DNA of 64,000 nt, taken from assembly GCA_032358255.1 (NCBI GenBank), contig JAULBX010000002.1, forward strand, positions 310,001 through 374,000, written 5' to 3'. Made by a program: the position numbers and the translations under genes. The stretch comes from Heterotrichella gracilis. Taxonomy: Eukaryota; Sar; Xanthophyceae; Tribonematales; Xanthonemataceae. Positions within the stretch are counted from its first letter, which is position 1; the number at the start of each line of letters is the position of its first letter. The notes under the pieces were generated by a model. That model did no database searches and had not been told where the DNA came from. It saw only the letters and a program-made list of their open reading frames with translations. Shown one piece after another: positions 16,465 through 26,251 of the stretch.

Positions 16465-16569
16465 GCCTTAAAAATACCATTTTTAAAGAAATGATTAACT
16501 TTAAACAACTAAAGCCATTAACAGTTTTTGGCAAGGTAATTGTGAATAGAACATAGTAACACTTATAAC

Positions 16570-19500
16570 ATGAAAAATAAACTTATCCTTACGTTGGCGA
16601 TCATTTTTGCACACTTAATCTTTTTAGGACAAAAAAGTGTGGATCATTTACCCGGAACGCCCTGCGTTGGCTGTAAATGGGCCGATCCAAATACAGAACT
16701 ACAACAAAATGATGCTAAAGTTTTAGATGGAAATGGTGTTATGGCCACAAGTTATACCCAAACCGCTTGTGGTTTAAATTTTGTACAAGTTAGTAATCCA
16801 TTATATAAACGGGGTTTTAGTTTTCAGGTGGGGCTTAACCAGCCAGCTGCCTTCGCAATTGCCGGCATTCCTGTTGGAGCAGTTATTCAAAAAGCATTTT
16901 TATACGTAGGCGCTTCCGGAAATTTAGGCTTGTTCAACACAAGTATCACCAATCCACTTTCTGCAACTGCCAACTTCTCTATGACGCAAATTGGTCAACA
17001 TACCGATAAATGCTGGGGTTATAGCGGCACCTATAATTACAGAGGCGATGTAACATCTATTATTGCGGGTAATGGAAATTATATTATTTCCGGCATTCCG
17101 GTTATGCCGCAAACACCACCAAAAGATGCGGATGGTGCAACTTTATTTATTATTTACACGGACCCGACACAAAATTACACGGGCAGTATTATTATAGGCG
17201 ACGGCGCGCAGGTAGCGGCACCCGGAACTGTGAATTCTGTTCTTTCGGGTTTTAATGTTTGCGCAACACCTTCTGTATTTACCAATTTTATAGTGATCTC
17301 TGACTTACAAAAAGTATTACCTACTGATGTTAGATTGAATAGTCTGGCAAATAATTTTCTTTTACCGTCAGCATCGCAACAGGTTTGGAATTATATTTCA
17401 GCACCCGGTGTACCGCCATTTGTTGGACAAACAACTGCAAATTACGGTGCATCAAATACAAGTGACTGTTTTAACTTAGTTATGGCGGGTATGTATTTCC
17501 AAACCTCTTGCTCTGTTTGCGGTATACTCACCATTCCAAACCAAACTATTTGCGCGGGTACAAGTGCAGGTTTCTCAGTTCCTAATAATTCTTTGCTAAC
17601 CAGTCCTTCTTATTCCGTAAATCCAGGAGGCTTAACAAATACGACAGGTAATTTCAATGTTTCGCCTCTTGTAACAACAACTTATACAACTTATGTTACA
17701 GGTTTAAATTCTAGTAGCGTAATGGCTACCGAAACACAAACGTTTACCGTTTTTGTAAATCCATCACCAAGCGCTTCGCCAACAACTACACAAACAAGTT
17801 GTACTAATACAATTAATGCATTTAATTTAGGCTTAACATTTACGCCTGCGGTTCCGGTACCAAATTATACAGTTAACTGGTCAACCATCCCAACGGGCGT
17901 AACAAGCGCGACTCAAACGTCTGCAAGTGGAGGAATTACACCGGGCGTATATAATGCCACGATAACAGCTGCAGGTGGCTGTTCAACTACAACAAGCTTT
18001 ACCCTTAATTCACCGGCAGCAATTTCAGCTTTTACTTTTACACCAAGTGGCACAAGTTTTACTGTTACCTGCGCACAGCCAACCGTTGTTATCACTTTAA
18101 ACCCTGCAACATACAATTACACATGGACAAATGGTTTCTCTACACCACAAACGGGACCAACAGGAAATTTCACTTCGTCAAATTTGGGAACCTGGTCGGT
18201 AACTGGTGTTAATCCTGCATCGGGTTGTGTAAGTACGCAAACATTTTTGGTGACACAAAATTTAAGTATTCCTTCTTCAACGGTTACACCTTTAGCGCAA
18301 AATATTGTTTGCCCTGTTGGAGCCCCTGCAACTTTTACCGGTATTACAACTTCTTCTTTAACCAATGTTACGCATTCGTGGTATTCTCCATTTTCTCCGG
18401 GAGCGGCAACTAATGCGGGAACCATTTCAATTTATAATTCAAGTGCGCCGGGAACTTATACTTATTGCGTAACAGATAATGTAAGTGGTTGCAGTACTTG
18501 TAAAACTGTTACCATTACTTCATCATCCGGATTTCCAACTTTTACAATTACGAGTCCACAACAATTTACCATTGGCTGCGCCACAACAAGTTTAGCAACT
18601 ATTAATATATCTAATGTAACAACCGCTCCTACGCCTGGTGGTCCGGTTTCATATACAGTGTTGCCTCCAACCTTTGTTGGACCAACTTACACTGTTGGTG
18701 GCTCAGCGACCTATACAGCAAACGTACCTGGACAATACACTGTAATTGTACATGACAATACAAATAATTGCGAAACAAAAATTCCGGTGTCTATTATTCA
18801 GAATACATTTACGCCGCAAATTTCTGCATTTGCCAATACACAAACCTTAACATGCGATGTGCCATGCACCTTAATAAAGGGTACCAGCACTAATACAAAC
18901 GTTGCATTTAGCTGGGCTTTCCCAGGTCCGCCAGCCGGCCAATTACCAAACGATACACTAACAGTTTGCACAACAACTAACTCAACAAATACAGTTGTTG
19001 CAACTTATACATTATCGGTTACCGATAACATTAATAAATGCAAAAGCCTTCAACCTTTTACGATCTATCAAAATACTGCAAAACCAAATGCAATAATTAC
19101 CGGTGCAAATTTTATTACCTGTGCTACAGAAACTATTAATTTAACCAATGCAAGTACAAGTAACGTTCCTGCAATTTTCTTTCCTACGCAACCTGTAATT
19201 GGTTATGTTTGGTCAGGCCCATCGCCGCAACAAACATTCTCAAATACTTCTACATACATTGCATACATACCGGCGGGTGTGGCAAACCAATATACGTTAG
19301 TGGCCAAGGATCTTAACAACGGTTGTACCTCGGTGGCAACAAAAACCATTGGCGATAACAGGGTCTATCCAAATGTTGGTCCTGCAACTTATACTTTTGA
19401 TTGTGGCACCTTTGGAACGCCTATCTTTCCAATAATTACAGGTACAACATCCGGATTCACCTATTACTGGACGCCTCTAGGAGCAATAAGCACAGCTTCA

Positions 19501-20175
19501 TTTAGTTCTTACACCAATTCTATGGTAACAGTTAATCTTGCCGGCCAATATGCTGTTTCGGTTACAAATACGCTTAATGGCTGTTCAAATAACGCAGTTA
19601 TAACAGTTGTTAATGGTGCATTAAATGGTGACTTCTTGCCAAGTACATACAGCGGTTACGCGCCTTTGGTTGTAAGCTTCGATAATTTGTCAGCTTCTAG
19701 TTCAACGGCCACAGGCACATCAAGCATTACTTCAGTTTGGAGTTTTGGAAATGGCCAGAGCCAGGTTACCACTTCATCAACAATTACGCCTGTAACAACA
19801 TACAGCAATGCGGGAACTTATACAGTGACCATGTATGTTACCAAAGGAACTTGTATAGATACTGTTGTTAAGATCATTAATGTTGAACTACCGTCAAAAT
19901 TGGAAATACCAAATGTATTTACACCAAACGGCGACGGAAGCAACGACGTTTTCTTTTTAAAAGTGGCAAACGTAAGCGAGATCCATGCTATAATATACGA
20001 CCGTTGGGGAAATAAGGTGTTTGAAAGTAATAGCACAACAGGGAATATTGCCTGGGATGGCAAAACCATGGCTGGTAAAGACGCTTCTGACGGAACATAT
20101 TTTTACATTATTACTGCAACCGGTAAGGATGATAAAACCTACGACCAAAAAGGAAACGTAAGTTTATACAGGTAA
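16570..20175 (+). CDS. Large secreted protein with PKD and T9SS type B sorting domain
   Basis: A 1201-residue cell-surface protein. A signal peptide (residues 1-20) is followed by a domain of about 290 residues (CVGCKWADPN to MAGMYFQTSC) that looks like the adhesion-type domain of some DUF3344 proteins; I am unsure of that. Residues about 320-1000 are repeated Ig-like modules rich in Thr, Asn and Ser with scattered cysteines. A PKD module (YAPLVVSFDNLS to YSNAGTYTVTMYV) lies at about 1030-1110. The C-terminus is a gliding-motility-type sorting domain (IPNVFTPNGDGSNDVF, DRWGNKVFES, DGTYFYIITA). Unlike the two other type B proteins here, it has no PorP gene beside it. Confidence 0.88.
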   Translation: MKNKLILTLAIIFAHLIFLGQKSVDHLPGTPCVGCKWADPNTELQQNDAKVLDGNGVMATSYTQTACGLNFVQVSNPLYKRGFSFQVGLNQPAAFAIAGIPVGAVIQKAFLYVGASGNLGLFNTSITNPLSATANFSMTQIGQHTDKCWGYSGTYNYRGDVTSIIAGNGNYIISGIPVMPQTPPKDADGATLFIIYTDPTQNYTGSIIIGDGAQVAAPGTVNSVLSGFNVCATPSVFTNFIVISDLQKVLPTDVRLNSLANNFLLPSASQQVWNYISAPGVPPFVGQTTANYGASNTSDCFNLVMAGMYFQTSCSVCGILTIPNQTICAGTSAGFSVPNNSLLTSPSYSVNPGGLTNTTGNFNVSPLVTTTYTTYVTGLNSSSVMATETQTFTVFVNPSPSASPTTTQTSCTNTINAFNLGLTFTPAVPVPNYTVNWSTIPTGVTSATQTSASGGITPGVYNATITAAGGCSTTTSFTLNSPAAISAFTFTPSGTSFTVTCAQPTVVITLNPATYNYTWTNGFSTPQTGPTGNFTSSNLGTWSVTGVNPASGCVSTQTFLVTQNLSIPSSTVTPLAQNIVCPVGAPATFTGITTSSLTNVTHSWYSPFSPGAATNAGTISIYNSSAPGTYTYCVTDNVSGCSTCKTVTITSSSGFPTFTITSPQQFTIGCATTSLATINISNVTTAPTPGGPVSYTVLPPTFVGPTYTVGGSATYTANVPGQYTVIVHDNTNNCETKIPVSIIQNTFTPQISAFANTQTLTCDVPCTLIKGTSTNTNVAFSWAFPGPPAGQLPNDTLTVCTTTNSTNTVVATYTLSVTDNINKCKSLQPFTIYQNTAKPNAIITGANFITCATETINLTNASTSNVPAIFFPTQPVIGYVWSGPSPQQTFSNTSTYIAYIPAGVANQYTLVAKDLNNGCTSVATKTIGDNRVYPNVGPATYTFDCGTFGTPIFPIITGTTSGFTYYWTPLGAISTASFSSYTNSMVTVNLAGQYAVSVTNTLNGCSNNAVITVVNGALNGDFLPSTYSGYAPLVVSFDNLSASSSTATGTSSITSVWSFGNGQSQVTTSSTITPVTTYSNAGTYTVTMYVTKGTCIDTVVKIINVELPSKLEIPNVFTPNGDGSNDVFFLKVANVSEIHAIIYDRWGNKVFESNSTTGNIAWDGKTMAGKDASDGTYFYIITATGKDDKTYDQKGNVSLYR

Positions 20176-20220
20176 TTTAAATTTTTAAAATTATATCTGA
20201 TATTGATTAGGACTAAATGC

Positions 20221-20228
20221 TATTTTTG
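20221..20228 (+). promoter_or_regulatory. Candidate promoter -7 box (TATTTTTG)
   Basis: An exact match to the Bacteroidota TAnnTTTG -7 element ends five bases before the GTG start at 20234. The TTG at 20203-20205 is only 15 bases upstream, shorter than usual. If the box is used, the transcript would have almost no leader. Confidence 0.35.
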
Positions 20229-20233
20229 TAATA

Positions 20234-22060
20234 GTGCTTAGCAAAGTCCAAAAAATAATCAGTCAAAACCTTGTACTAACCGTTGCGTTAATTGTAACCA
20301 TAATTGTTTATTCTAAATTTTTATTCTTTGGACACATAAGTTGGGATGATCCTGAAATGGTGTTTAAGAATAAGTTCGTAAAAGCTTTTGATGTAACCGC
20401 ATTATTTAGCAACCATTTCGTAGGTAATTACATTCCAATAACCATGCTTGTGCATTCTATCGGCTGGTTGCTTTTTGAAAATAGCGATGGCGCACACCAT
20501 TTCATTAATCTTCTGTTTCATTTAATAAATGGTATTTTAGTTTACCAATTAGGTAAACGTTTTTTCAAGAACGATCTTATTGCCAACCTTGGTGCAGTAA
20601 CATTTTTGCTTCATCCCATGCAGTTAGAATCTGTTGGCTGGATAGGTGAATTAAAGAATGTGCTCTCTACCACTTTTTATTTGGTCGGAGTTTTATCTTA
20701 TTTAAATTTTACAGAACATTCAAAAATGAAAGATTATATTTTTTGTCTTTTATTTTTTGTGCTTGGCTGTTTAAGTAAATCATCAGTAGTTGTTTTTCCT
20801 CTAGCATTAATTTGTGTTGACATTTTAATCCAGAAAAAAAACTCGCTAAAATTTATCACAAATAAGATTCCATTTCTTTTATTAGCTATTTTATTTGGAA
20901 TCATCAATATTAAAACGCAAACGGCAGATCAGTTCATTAATCATTCGCACGAATTTCCTTTTTATCAACGCATAGGTTTTGCCGGTTTTGCCTTGTTAAA
21001 ATACTTGATCTTATTTTTAGTGCCGGTTAATTTAAGCGTGATCTATCCCTACCCCGAAATTTCGAACGCAGTTTTTGGAGTTGGTTTTTCCGGTTTATTA
21101 ATTATTGCAGCGTTGATATTTCTTTTTATAAAACAAAAAAAATATCAAGCACTTGCTGTCCTGTTATTTATTTTAGCCAATTTAATTTTAGTATTGCAAT
21201 TCCTTCCTTTTGGCGAGGTGCTTTATGCTGATCGTTATATGTATGTGCCTTTAATTGGTTTTGCATGGCTAGTAGGATTGCTTATTTCTAAATTAAAAAT
21301 TCAGCCGGTTCTTATTTCTGTTGTTTTTATTGTTCTTTTATCTGTTTTTTCTTTTGCACGCGCTAACGATTGGAAAAGCGCTTTGAATTTGTACGAAGAC
21401 ATCAACAAAAAATATCCTAACCAATTTATTGTTTTAAATAGTGCCGGTGTAGAAAGTATGTTCCTAAATGAAGATAATAAAGCGCTAGACTATTTAAACA
21501 AAGCGGTTTCTGTTGCGCCTAGAAATTACAAAGGCTTTTATAATCGCGGCCTTTTATATTTAAAAAATAATAAACCTCAGGATGCCATTAAAAGTTTTAA
21601 CCAGGTAATAGAATTGTATGAATACCCAAAAGCGTATGTTGGAAGAGCGAACGCTTATTATATGTTGGGCGATTTTCCAAAAGCTATAAACGATGCTAAT
21701 TATGTTTTAAAAACGGAGCCAAATAATACTAGAGCACATTTTGCATTGGGCAATTGTTATAACGATCTTAATCGCTTAGATGATGCATTGAACGAATACA
21801 ACAAGTGTATCGAACTCGACAATGCAGAGGCAGAATTTTATTTTAAACGCGCTATTGTGTTTGGCAAGAAACAGGATTTCAAGACCTGCATTACTGAGAT
21901 CGATATGTGCCTGCAATTAAATCCAAATTATTTCGAAGCCTATTACTGGCGCGGTGTTGCCAAAGTAAATTTAAAACAAGGTGCTTGCGAAGATTTTAAG
22001 ATCGCAGCACAAAAAAATTATCAACCGGCCATTGATGCCTTTAATAAATATTGCAGATGA
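20234..22060 (+). CDS. GT-C type membrane glycosyltransferase with C-terminal TPRs
   Basis: A 608-residue protein with about ten hydrophobic segments in residues 12-375 and tetratricopeptide repeats from about 385 to the end (for example AEFYFKRAIVFGKKQDFKTC). An acidic motif after the first membrane segment (ISWDDPEMV) and HPMQLESVGWIGELKNVLST match the PMT/TMTC-like group of GT-C enzymes, which use lipid-linked sugars to modify exported proteins; the TPRs may hold the acceptor. The activity is inferred from the layout, not shown. The start is GTG at 20234; there is no nearby ATG. Its stop overlaps the ATG of the amidase gene (ATGA at 22057-22060). Confidence 0.78.
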   Translation: MLSKVQKIISQNLVLTVALIVTIIVYSKFLFFGHISWDDPEMVFKNKFVKAFDVTALFSNHFVGNYIPITMLVHSIGWLLFENSDGAHHFINLLFHLINGILVYQLGKRFFKNDLIANLGAVTFLLHPMQLESVGWIGELKNVLSTTFYLVGVLSYLNFTEHSKMKDYIFCLLFFVLGCLSKSSVVVFPLALICVDILIQKKNSLKFITNKIPFLLLAILFGIINIKTQTADQFINHSHEFPFYQRIGFAGFALLKYLILFLVPVNLSVIYPYPEISNAVFGVGFSGLLIIAALIFLFIKQKKYQALAVLLFILANLILVLQFLPFGEVLYADRYMYVPLIGFAWLVGLLISKLKIQPVLISVVFIVLLSVFSFARANDWKSALNLYEDINKKYPNQFIVLNSAGVESMFLNEDNKALDYLNKAVSVAPRNYKGFYNRGLLYLKNNKPQDAIKSFNQVIELYEYPKAYVGRANAYYMLGDFPKAINDANYVLKTEPNNTRAHFALGNCYNDLNRLDDALNEYNKCIELDNAEAEFYFKRAIVFGKKQDFKTCITEIDMCLQLNPNYFEAYYWRGVAKVNLKQGACEDFKIAAQKNYQPAIDAFNKYCR

Positions 22061-22836
22061 AAGTAACCATCATACAAACTCAATTATTTTGGGAAGACAG
22101 GGAAAAGAATCTAGCACATTTTGATGCGCTCATAAATAAAATTGCTGGGCCAACCGACTTAATTCTATTACCCGAGATGTTTACAACAGGCTTTAGTATG
22201 GACCCTGCAAAGGTTGCAGAAGAGCATTTAACTGTAACGCATAACTGGTTATTAAAAAAGGCTAAAGAAAAAAACGCAGTTCTTTCAGGGAGTGTTGCAA
22301 TAAAAGAAGTTGATAAGTACTACAACCGCTTGCATTGGATAGAACCAAACGGTAACGCTTCTTTTTACGATAAGCGTCATCTATTCCGCATGGCAAGTGA
22401 GGATAAAAAATATACTGCCGGAACAAAAAAAATAATTAAACAGATCAGTGGTTGGAATATCATGCCTTTAGTTTGTTACGATCTTCGTTTCCCGGTTTGG
22501 AGTAGAAATTTTAAGGATCAAAAACCACAATACGACGTTTTGATTTACGTTGCCAATTGGCCTGAAGTGCGCAGTTATCCATGGAGACAATTATTAATTG
22601 CGCGCGCTATCGAAAACCAATGTTACGTTATTGGCCTGAACCGTATCGGAAAAGATGGGAACGATTATAATCATTCGGGTGAAAGTTTAATAATAAATCC
22701 TCGCGGTGAGATAATCAATCAGCCAAAAGCAAATGAAGAAAGCATTGAAACCATTACATTAGATAAAAATTATTTAGAAGATTTTAGAAAATTATTTCCA
22801 GTAGGTTTAGATGCCGATGATTTTGAATTAAAATGA
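22057..22836 (+). CDS. Omega-amidase/nitrilase family carbon-nitrogen hydrolase
   Basis: A 259-residue cytoplasmic enzyme with the nitrilase Glu-Lys-Cys triad visible: Glu in LILLPEMFTTGFSM, Lys in YDKRHLFRM, Cys in LVCYDLRFPVW. The sequence follows the YafV/Nit2 omega-amidase branch, which hydrolyses alpha-ketoglutaramate and related transamination products and so serves metabolite repair. The ATG at 22057 overlaps the upstream TGA (ATGA) and is preferred over the TTG six bases earlier. The next gene's ATG overlaps this stop in the same way, forming a tightly coupled three-gene run. Confidence 0.92.
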   Translation: MKVTIIQTQLFWEDREKNLAHFDALINKIAGPTDLILLPEMFTTGFSMDPAKVAEEHLTVTHNWLLKKAKEKNAVLSGSVAIKEVDKYYNRLHWIEPNGNASFYDKRHLFRMASEDKKYTAGTKKIIKQISGWNIMPLVCYDLRFPVWSRNFKDQKPQYDVLIYVANWPEVRSYPWRQLLIARAIENQCYVIGLNRIGKDGNDYNHSGESLIINPRGEIINQPKANEESIETITLDKNYLEDFRKLFPVGLDADDFELK

Positions 22837-24866
22837 TGCTTAAAACACAAACAATGAAAATAAAAGTAACACTTATTATATTAGTTTGCTTTTTGTGTAA
22901 TGCTTTTGTAATGGCGCAATTTGACAGTAAGCTCGCAGACAGTTTAACGTTAAAGCTTAAAACTTTGGGCCAGGATACCAATAGGATCAAATGCCTGAAC
23001 GAGCTGGCTTTTACTATTAAATATTCAGACCCAAAACTAGCAGAAAAGTATTGCAATGAAGTTCTTCCATTGGCGGAAAAATTAAAATTTTACAGAGGCC
23101 TGGCGTTTGCTAACAAACTAAAAGGAATTCTTTTTGATGAAAGTGGTAATTACCCGGAATCGATAAATTCTTATATGCGGTCTCTGTCTTTTTCCAAAAA
23201 AATAGATGATAAAATGGCTACTGCCAGAACAGAAGCGAACATTGGTATAGTATTAAGAAAACTTAAAAAGAACAGAGAAGCAATAAATTATTTTAAAAGA
23301 TCGTATTCGTTTTTCCTAAATAAAAATGCGACTTATGAAATGGTCGTCCAAATGAACATCGGAATTTGCTACATCAATTTAAAAAATGCGGATAGCGCCG
23401 TTATTTACACTAAGAACGCATACGATATAATGATATCAAACAAATTAAACGACCCTAAAGTTTATGGAAATCTTGGAATTGCCTATTCTTTGAAAAAAGA
23501 CTACAAACAGTCTGAAATACTAATTAAAAAGTGTCTTGAAATGGAAAGAAGCGATAGTAAAAGCGCTAAATCCATTGCTGTTTGGTGCGAGAATTTAGCG
23601 CAAATTTATGTTCACTTAAATAGGCGAGATGAAGCAATTAAGTTATTGCAGGAAGCAATATCACTATTTGGGGACAACAAATATTTATATGAAGCAACAT
23701 TTACCTACAATCTTATAGTAGAAACATTAGAAAAGAACAACGATCCTAAAAACGCATTAAAATATTATAAAATACTATCTCAAATAAAAGACTCAATCTA
23801 TAACTCAGAAAATTCGAAACAAATAAACGAAGTGAAAGAAAAATACGAAACAGAGAAAAAGGAAACCGAAATAAAACTACTAACTGCTGATAAAGCAACC
23901 CAAGAAGAAACGCTTAAAAAAAACAGGATCATAATTTATTCAGGGGCCGTTCTTACCATTTTGATATTGCTATTTGCCGTTTTAATTTACAGAAGCAATC
24001 GACAAAAACAAAAGATCAATAAAGAACTCGTGTCAAAGAACATACTTATAGAAAGTCAGAAAAAAGAAGTAGAAGATCAAAAAGAACTTGTTGAAGAAAA
24101 GCAAAAAGAGATTTTAGATAGTATTAGTTACGCTAAACGACTTCAACAAGCTATTTTACCACCCGATAATTTTATAACCCAATTTCTGCCTGCTTCATTT
24201 ATCTATTATCAACCAAAAGATATTGTTGCTGGAGATTTTTACTGGATGGAAGTTACTGACGATAAAATTTTAATTGCTGCGGCAGATTGTACCGGGCATG
24301 GTGTTCCGGGCGCCATGGTATCCGTTGTTTGCAGTAACGCATTAAATCGTACCGTTAAAGAGTTGAAGATAACCGAACCTGCGAAAATATTAGATAAGGT
24401 GCGCGAGTTGGTTATCGAAACGTTTGAAAGAAGCCAAAATGATGTAAAAGACGGTATGGATATTTCTTTGATCTCTATAAATAAACTTATTTCTTCGGAT
24501 AACAACATAACACTACAATGGGCCGGCGCAAATAATCCGCTTTGGTACCATAGCGAAAATGGAATGAAAGAAATAAAGGCAAATAAACAACCTATAGGAA
24601 AAACAGACCTGCCATTACCTTTTACAACACATTCGCTTTCTCTTAAAAAAGGTGATAGCATTTTTTTATTTACCGACGGTTATGCCGATCAGTTTGGCGG
24701 ACCAAAAGGAAAGAAATTTAAGTACAAACAACTCAATGATCTTTTATTCGCAAATGTTAGCAAATCCGCGAACGACCAAAAAGAAATTCTAAAAAATGAA
24801 TTTCTAAACTGGAAAGGAGATCTTGAGCAAGTTGATGATGTTTGTATTATTGGCATCAAATTATAA
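22833..24866 (+). CDS. TPR sensor with SpoIIE-type PP2C phosphatase domain
   Basis: A 677-residue membrane protein. The signal sequence is followed by TPRs at about residues 50-300, a coiled coil, one membrane segment at 367-387 (IIIYSGAVLTILILLFAVLI), a second coiled coil, the linker SISYAKRLQQAILPP near 430 and a SpoIIE/PP2C phosphatase domain to the end. The metal-binding aspartates are visible in VAGDFYW, AAADCTGHGVPGAM and FLFTDGYADQFGG. Such proteins sense envelope signals through their periplasmic TPRs and dephosphorylate serine or threonine on cytoplasmic partners such as anti-sigma-factor antagonists. No partner is encoded next to it. The ATG at 22833 is coupled to the amidase stop; the ATG at 22854 gives a better signal peptide. 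Confidence 0.9.
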   Translation: MMLKTQTMKIKVTLIILVCFLCNAFVMAQFDSKLADSLTLKLKTLGQDTNRIKCLNELAFTIKYSDPKLAEKYCNEVLPLAEKLKFYRGLAFANKLKGILFDESGNYPESINSYMRSLSFSKKIDDKMATARTEANIGIVLRKLKKNREAINYFKRSYSFFLNKNATYEMVVQMNIGICYINLKNADSAVIYTKNAYDIMISNKLNDPKVYGNLGIAYSLKKDYKQSEILIKKCLEMERSDSKSAKSIAVWCENLAQIYVHLNRRDEAIKLLQEAISLFGDNKYLYEATFTYNLIVETLEKNNDPKNALKYYKILSQIKDSIYNSENSKQINEVKEKYETEKKETEIKLLTADKATQEETLKKNRIIIYSGAVLTILILLFAVLIYRSNRQKQKINKELVSKNILIESQKKEVEDQKELVEEKQKEILDSISYAKRLQQAILPPDNFITQFLPASFIYYQPKDIVAGDFYWMEVTDDKILIAAADCTGHGVPGAMVSVVCSNALNRTVKELKITEPAKILDKVRELVIETFERSQNDVKDGMDISLISINKLISSDNNITLQWAGANNPLWYHSENGMKEIKANKQPIGKTDLPLPFTTHSLSLKKGDSIFLFTDGYADQFGGPKGKKFKYKQLNDLLFANVSKSANDQKEILKNEFLNWKGDLEQVDDVCIIGIKL

Positions 24867-24881
24867 GAATACAACTACATC

Positions 24882-25646
24882 TTATACGTTGATCCCGCCA
24901 CTTACTTCAATGCGCTGCCCGTTGATCCATTTTGCGTCTTCAGAACATAAAAAAGCAATCACACTTCCAATGTCGTCGGCCTGCCCTACTCTGCCTAATG
25001 GGGACATATTACTTAATGCTGCTTTTAATTGCGAATTCGATCGGATCGCGGCATTATTAAAATCGGTTTCTACCGGTCCGGGTGCAACTACATTCGCACA
25101 GATGCCTTTTGCACCTAATTCCTTCGCTAAATATTTCGTAAATACTTCTATTCCGCCCTTCATAGATGCGTAGATAGAATAGCCAGGGTTGGCAAAGCGT
25201 GTTGTACCGGTTGAAAGATTAATGATCCTTCCGCCATCATTTAAAATTGCTAAACTTTTTTGCGTTAAAAAATAAACGCCTTTAAAATGTACATTTAAAA
25301 ATTCGTCAAAATCTTTTTCTGTTGCTGTTGTAAAAGGAATACTGCCGCCCATTCCCGCATTATTGATAAGGAAATCGAATTTCTCTGCATTGAATTTTTC
25401 CTTTAATGTTATTTTTACTGAAGCAATAAATTTATCTAAGGTTGAAAGATCCTTCAACTCTAATTGTAAAGCAATGCATTTTCCTCCTGCTTCTTCAACT
25501 AATTTAGTTGTAATCTCCGCTTCCGTTTTATTTCCGGCATATGTAATTATTACGTTGTGTCCTTTTTTAGCCAGGCTTATTGCCATATCCCTGCCTAAAC
25601 CGCGACTACCGCCAGTTACCAATGCTATTTTGTTTGTGTTTTCCAT
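24882..25646 (-). CDS. Short-chain dehydrogenase/reductase
   Basis: A 254-residue SDR with TGGSRGLGRDMAISLAKKG at the N-terminus, NNAG near residue 92, the active-site YASMKGG near 160 and the C-terminal WINGQRIEVSGGI typical of FabG-like and glucose dehydrogenase-like enzymes. It probably uses NADP(H); the substrate is unknown. The frame stays open to a GTG at 25667, but the ATG at 25646 gives the normal family start. It lies 81 bp downstream of an AraC-type regulator on the same strand and may be under its control. It is convergent with the phosphatase gene. Confidence 0.9.
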   Translation of the reverse strand: MENTNKIALVTGGSRGLGRDMAISLAKKGHNVIITYAGNKTEAEITTKLVEEAGGKCIALQLELKDLSTLDKFIASVKITLKEKFNAEKFDFLINNAGMGGSIPFTTATEKDFDEFLNVHFKGVYFLTQKSLAILNDGGRIINLSTGTTRFANPGYSIYASMKGGIEVFTKYLAKELGAKGICANVVAPGPVETDFNNAAIRSNSQLKAALSNMSPLGRVGQADDIGSVIAFLCSEDAKWINGQRIEVSGGINV

Positions 25647-25727
25647 AATACTAATTTTTATGGACACGAAGTTAGCGCATTAATGCTCAGTAAAATGGTG
25701 AGAGGTACAGAATAAATGGTGAAAGCT

Positions 25728-26123
25728 TCAGGTTTTATCAAAATTTTGCTCGCGAAACTGTTTTGGCGTGATACCCACAAAATGTTTAAAGAATTTGGTG
25801 AAGTTGGAGGGATCATACGTCAGTTGTATTGCAATTTCTTTTATTGGCGTACGACTTTCTAAAAGCATTTCTTTTGAGACCTTTACCAAACGCTCTTCAA
25901 ACAAACTACAACTCGAGCGACCTGTAACTTCTTTAACCGTGTTGCTTAAGTGTACCGGGTGAATATTCATCATTCCCGCAAACTCCGCTATCTCCAAAAC
26001 GCGGTCTTCAGTTCCCTGCTTTAGTGCAGCCACATAATTATCCAAATTTTGTATATAATCTGCTACGATCTCCTTCTGGCGAAGGGATATAACCTTTTTC
26101 TCTTTTGTAATAACGTCCTGCAT
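25728..26123 (-). CDS. Small AraC-family transcriptional regulator
   Basis: A 131-residue protein consisting mostly of the AraC/XylS DNA-binding domain. Two helix-turn-helix units are visible: LEIAEFAGMMNIHPVHLSNTVKE and PIKEIAIQLTYDPSNFTKFFKHFVG, closing with ITPKQFREQ. It lacks the usual N-terminal effector-binding domain, having only about 35 leading residues, so it may respond through its own level or through a partner. Position suggests that it regulates the SDR gene downstream and perhaps itself. No frame break is evident upstream, so I treat it as a naturally short member. Confidence 0.85.
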   Translation of the reverse strand: MQDVITKEKKVISLRQKEIVADYIQNLDNYVAALKQGTEDRVLEIAEFAGMMNIHPVHLSNTVKEVTGRSSCSLFEERLVKVSKEMLLESRTPIKEIAIQLTYDPSNFTKFFKHFVGITPKQFREQNFDKT

Positions 26124-26171
26124 ATTAATATCATAAAATTAAGTAAAAATCATTTTGCCCCTAATCTTCTA

Positions 26172-26201
26172 TTGCCAAAAACCCTTAAAATGGTATCTTT
26201 G
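26172..26201 (+). promoter_or_regulatory. Promoter of leuS (TTG-N19-TATCTTTG)
   Basis: TTG at 26172-26174, a 19-base spacer and TATCTTTG at 26194-26201 fit the Bacteroidota housekeeping promoter (TTTG, about 19, TAnnTTTG) well. The -7 box ends 50 bases before the leuS ATG, leaving a leader of about 45 bases. I see no T-box or attenuator in it. Confidence 0.65.
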
Positions 26202-26251
26202 TTAACTATTTATTTAATACTAAAGTTAAATATTAAGTCCTTTTAAATTAC

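Noticed and set aside
18117-18425. Minus-strand frame inside the 16570 gene
   Set aside because: It is a shadow of the Thr-rich Ig-like region of a clearly coding gene.
24239-24661. 140-residue minus-strand frame in the SpoIIE region
   Set aside because: It is antisense to conserved phosphatase motifs and has no independent support.
25728-26123. AraC regulator as a truncated pseudogene
   Set aside because: The DNA-binding domain is complete and the upstream region shows no remnant of an N-terminal effector domain.
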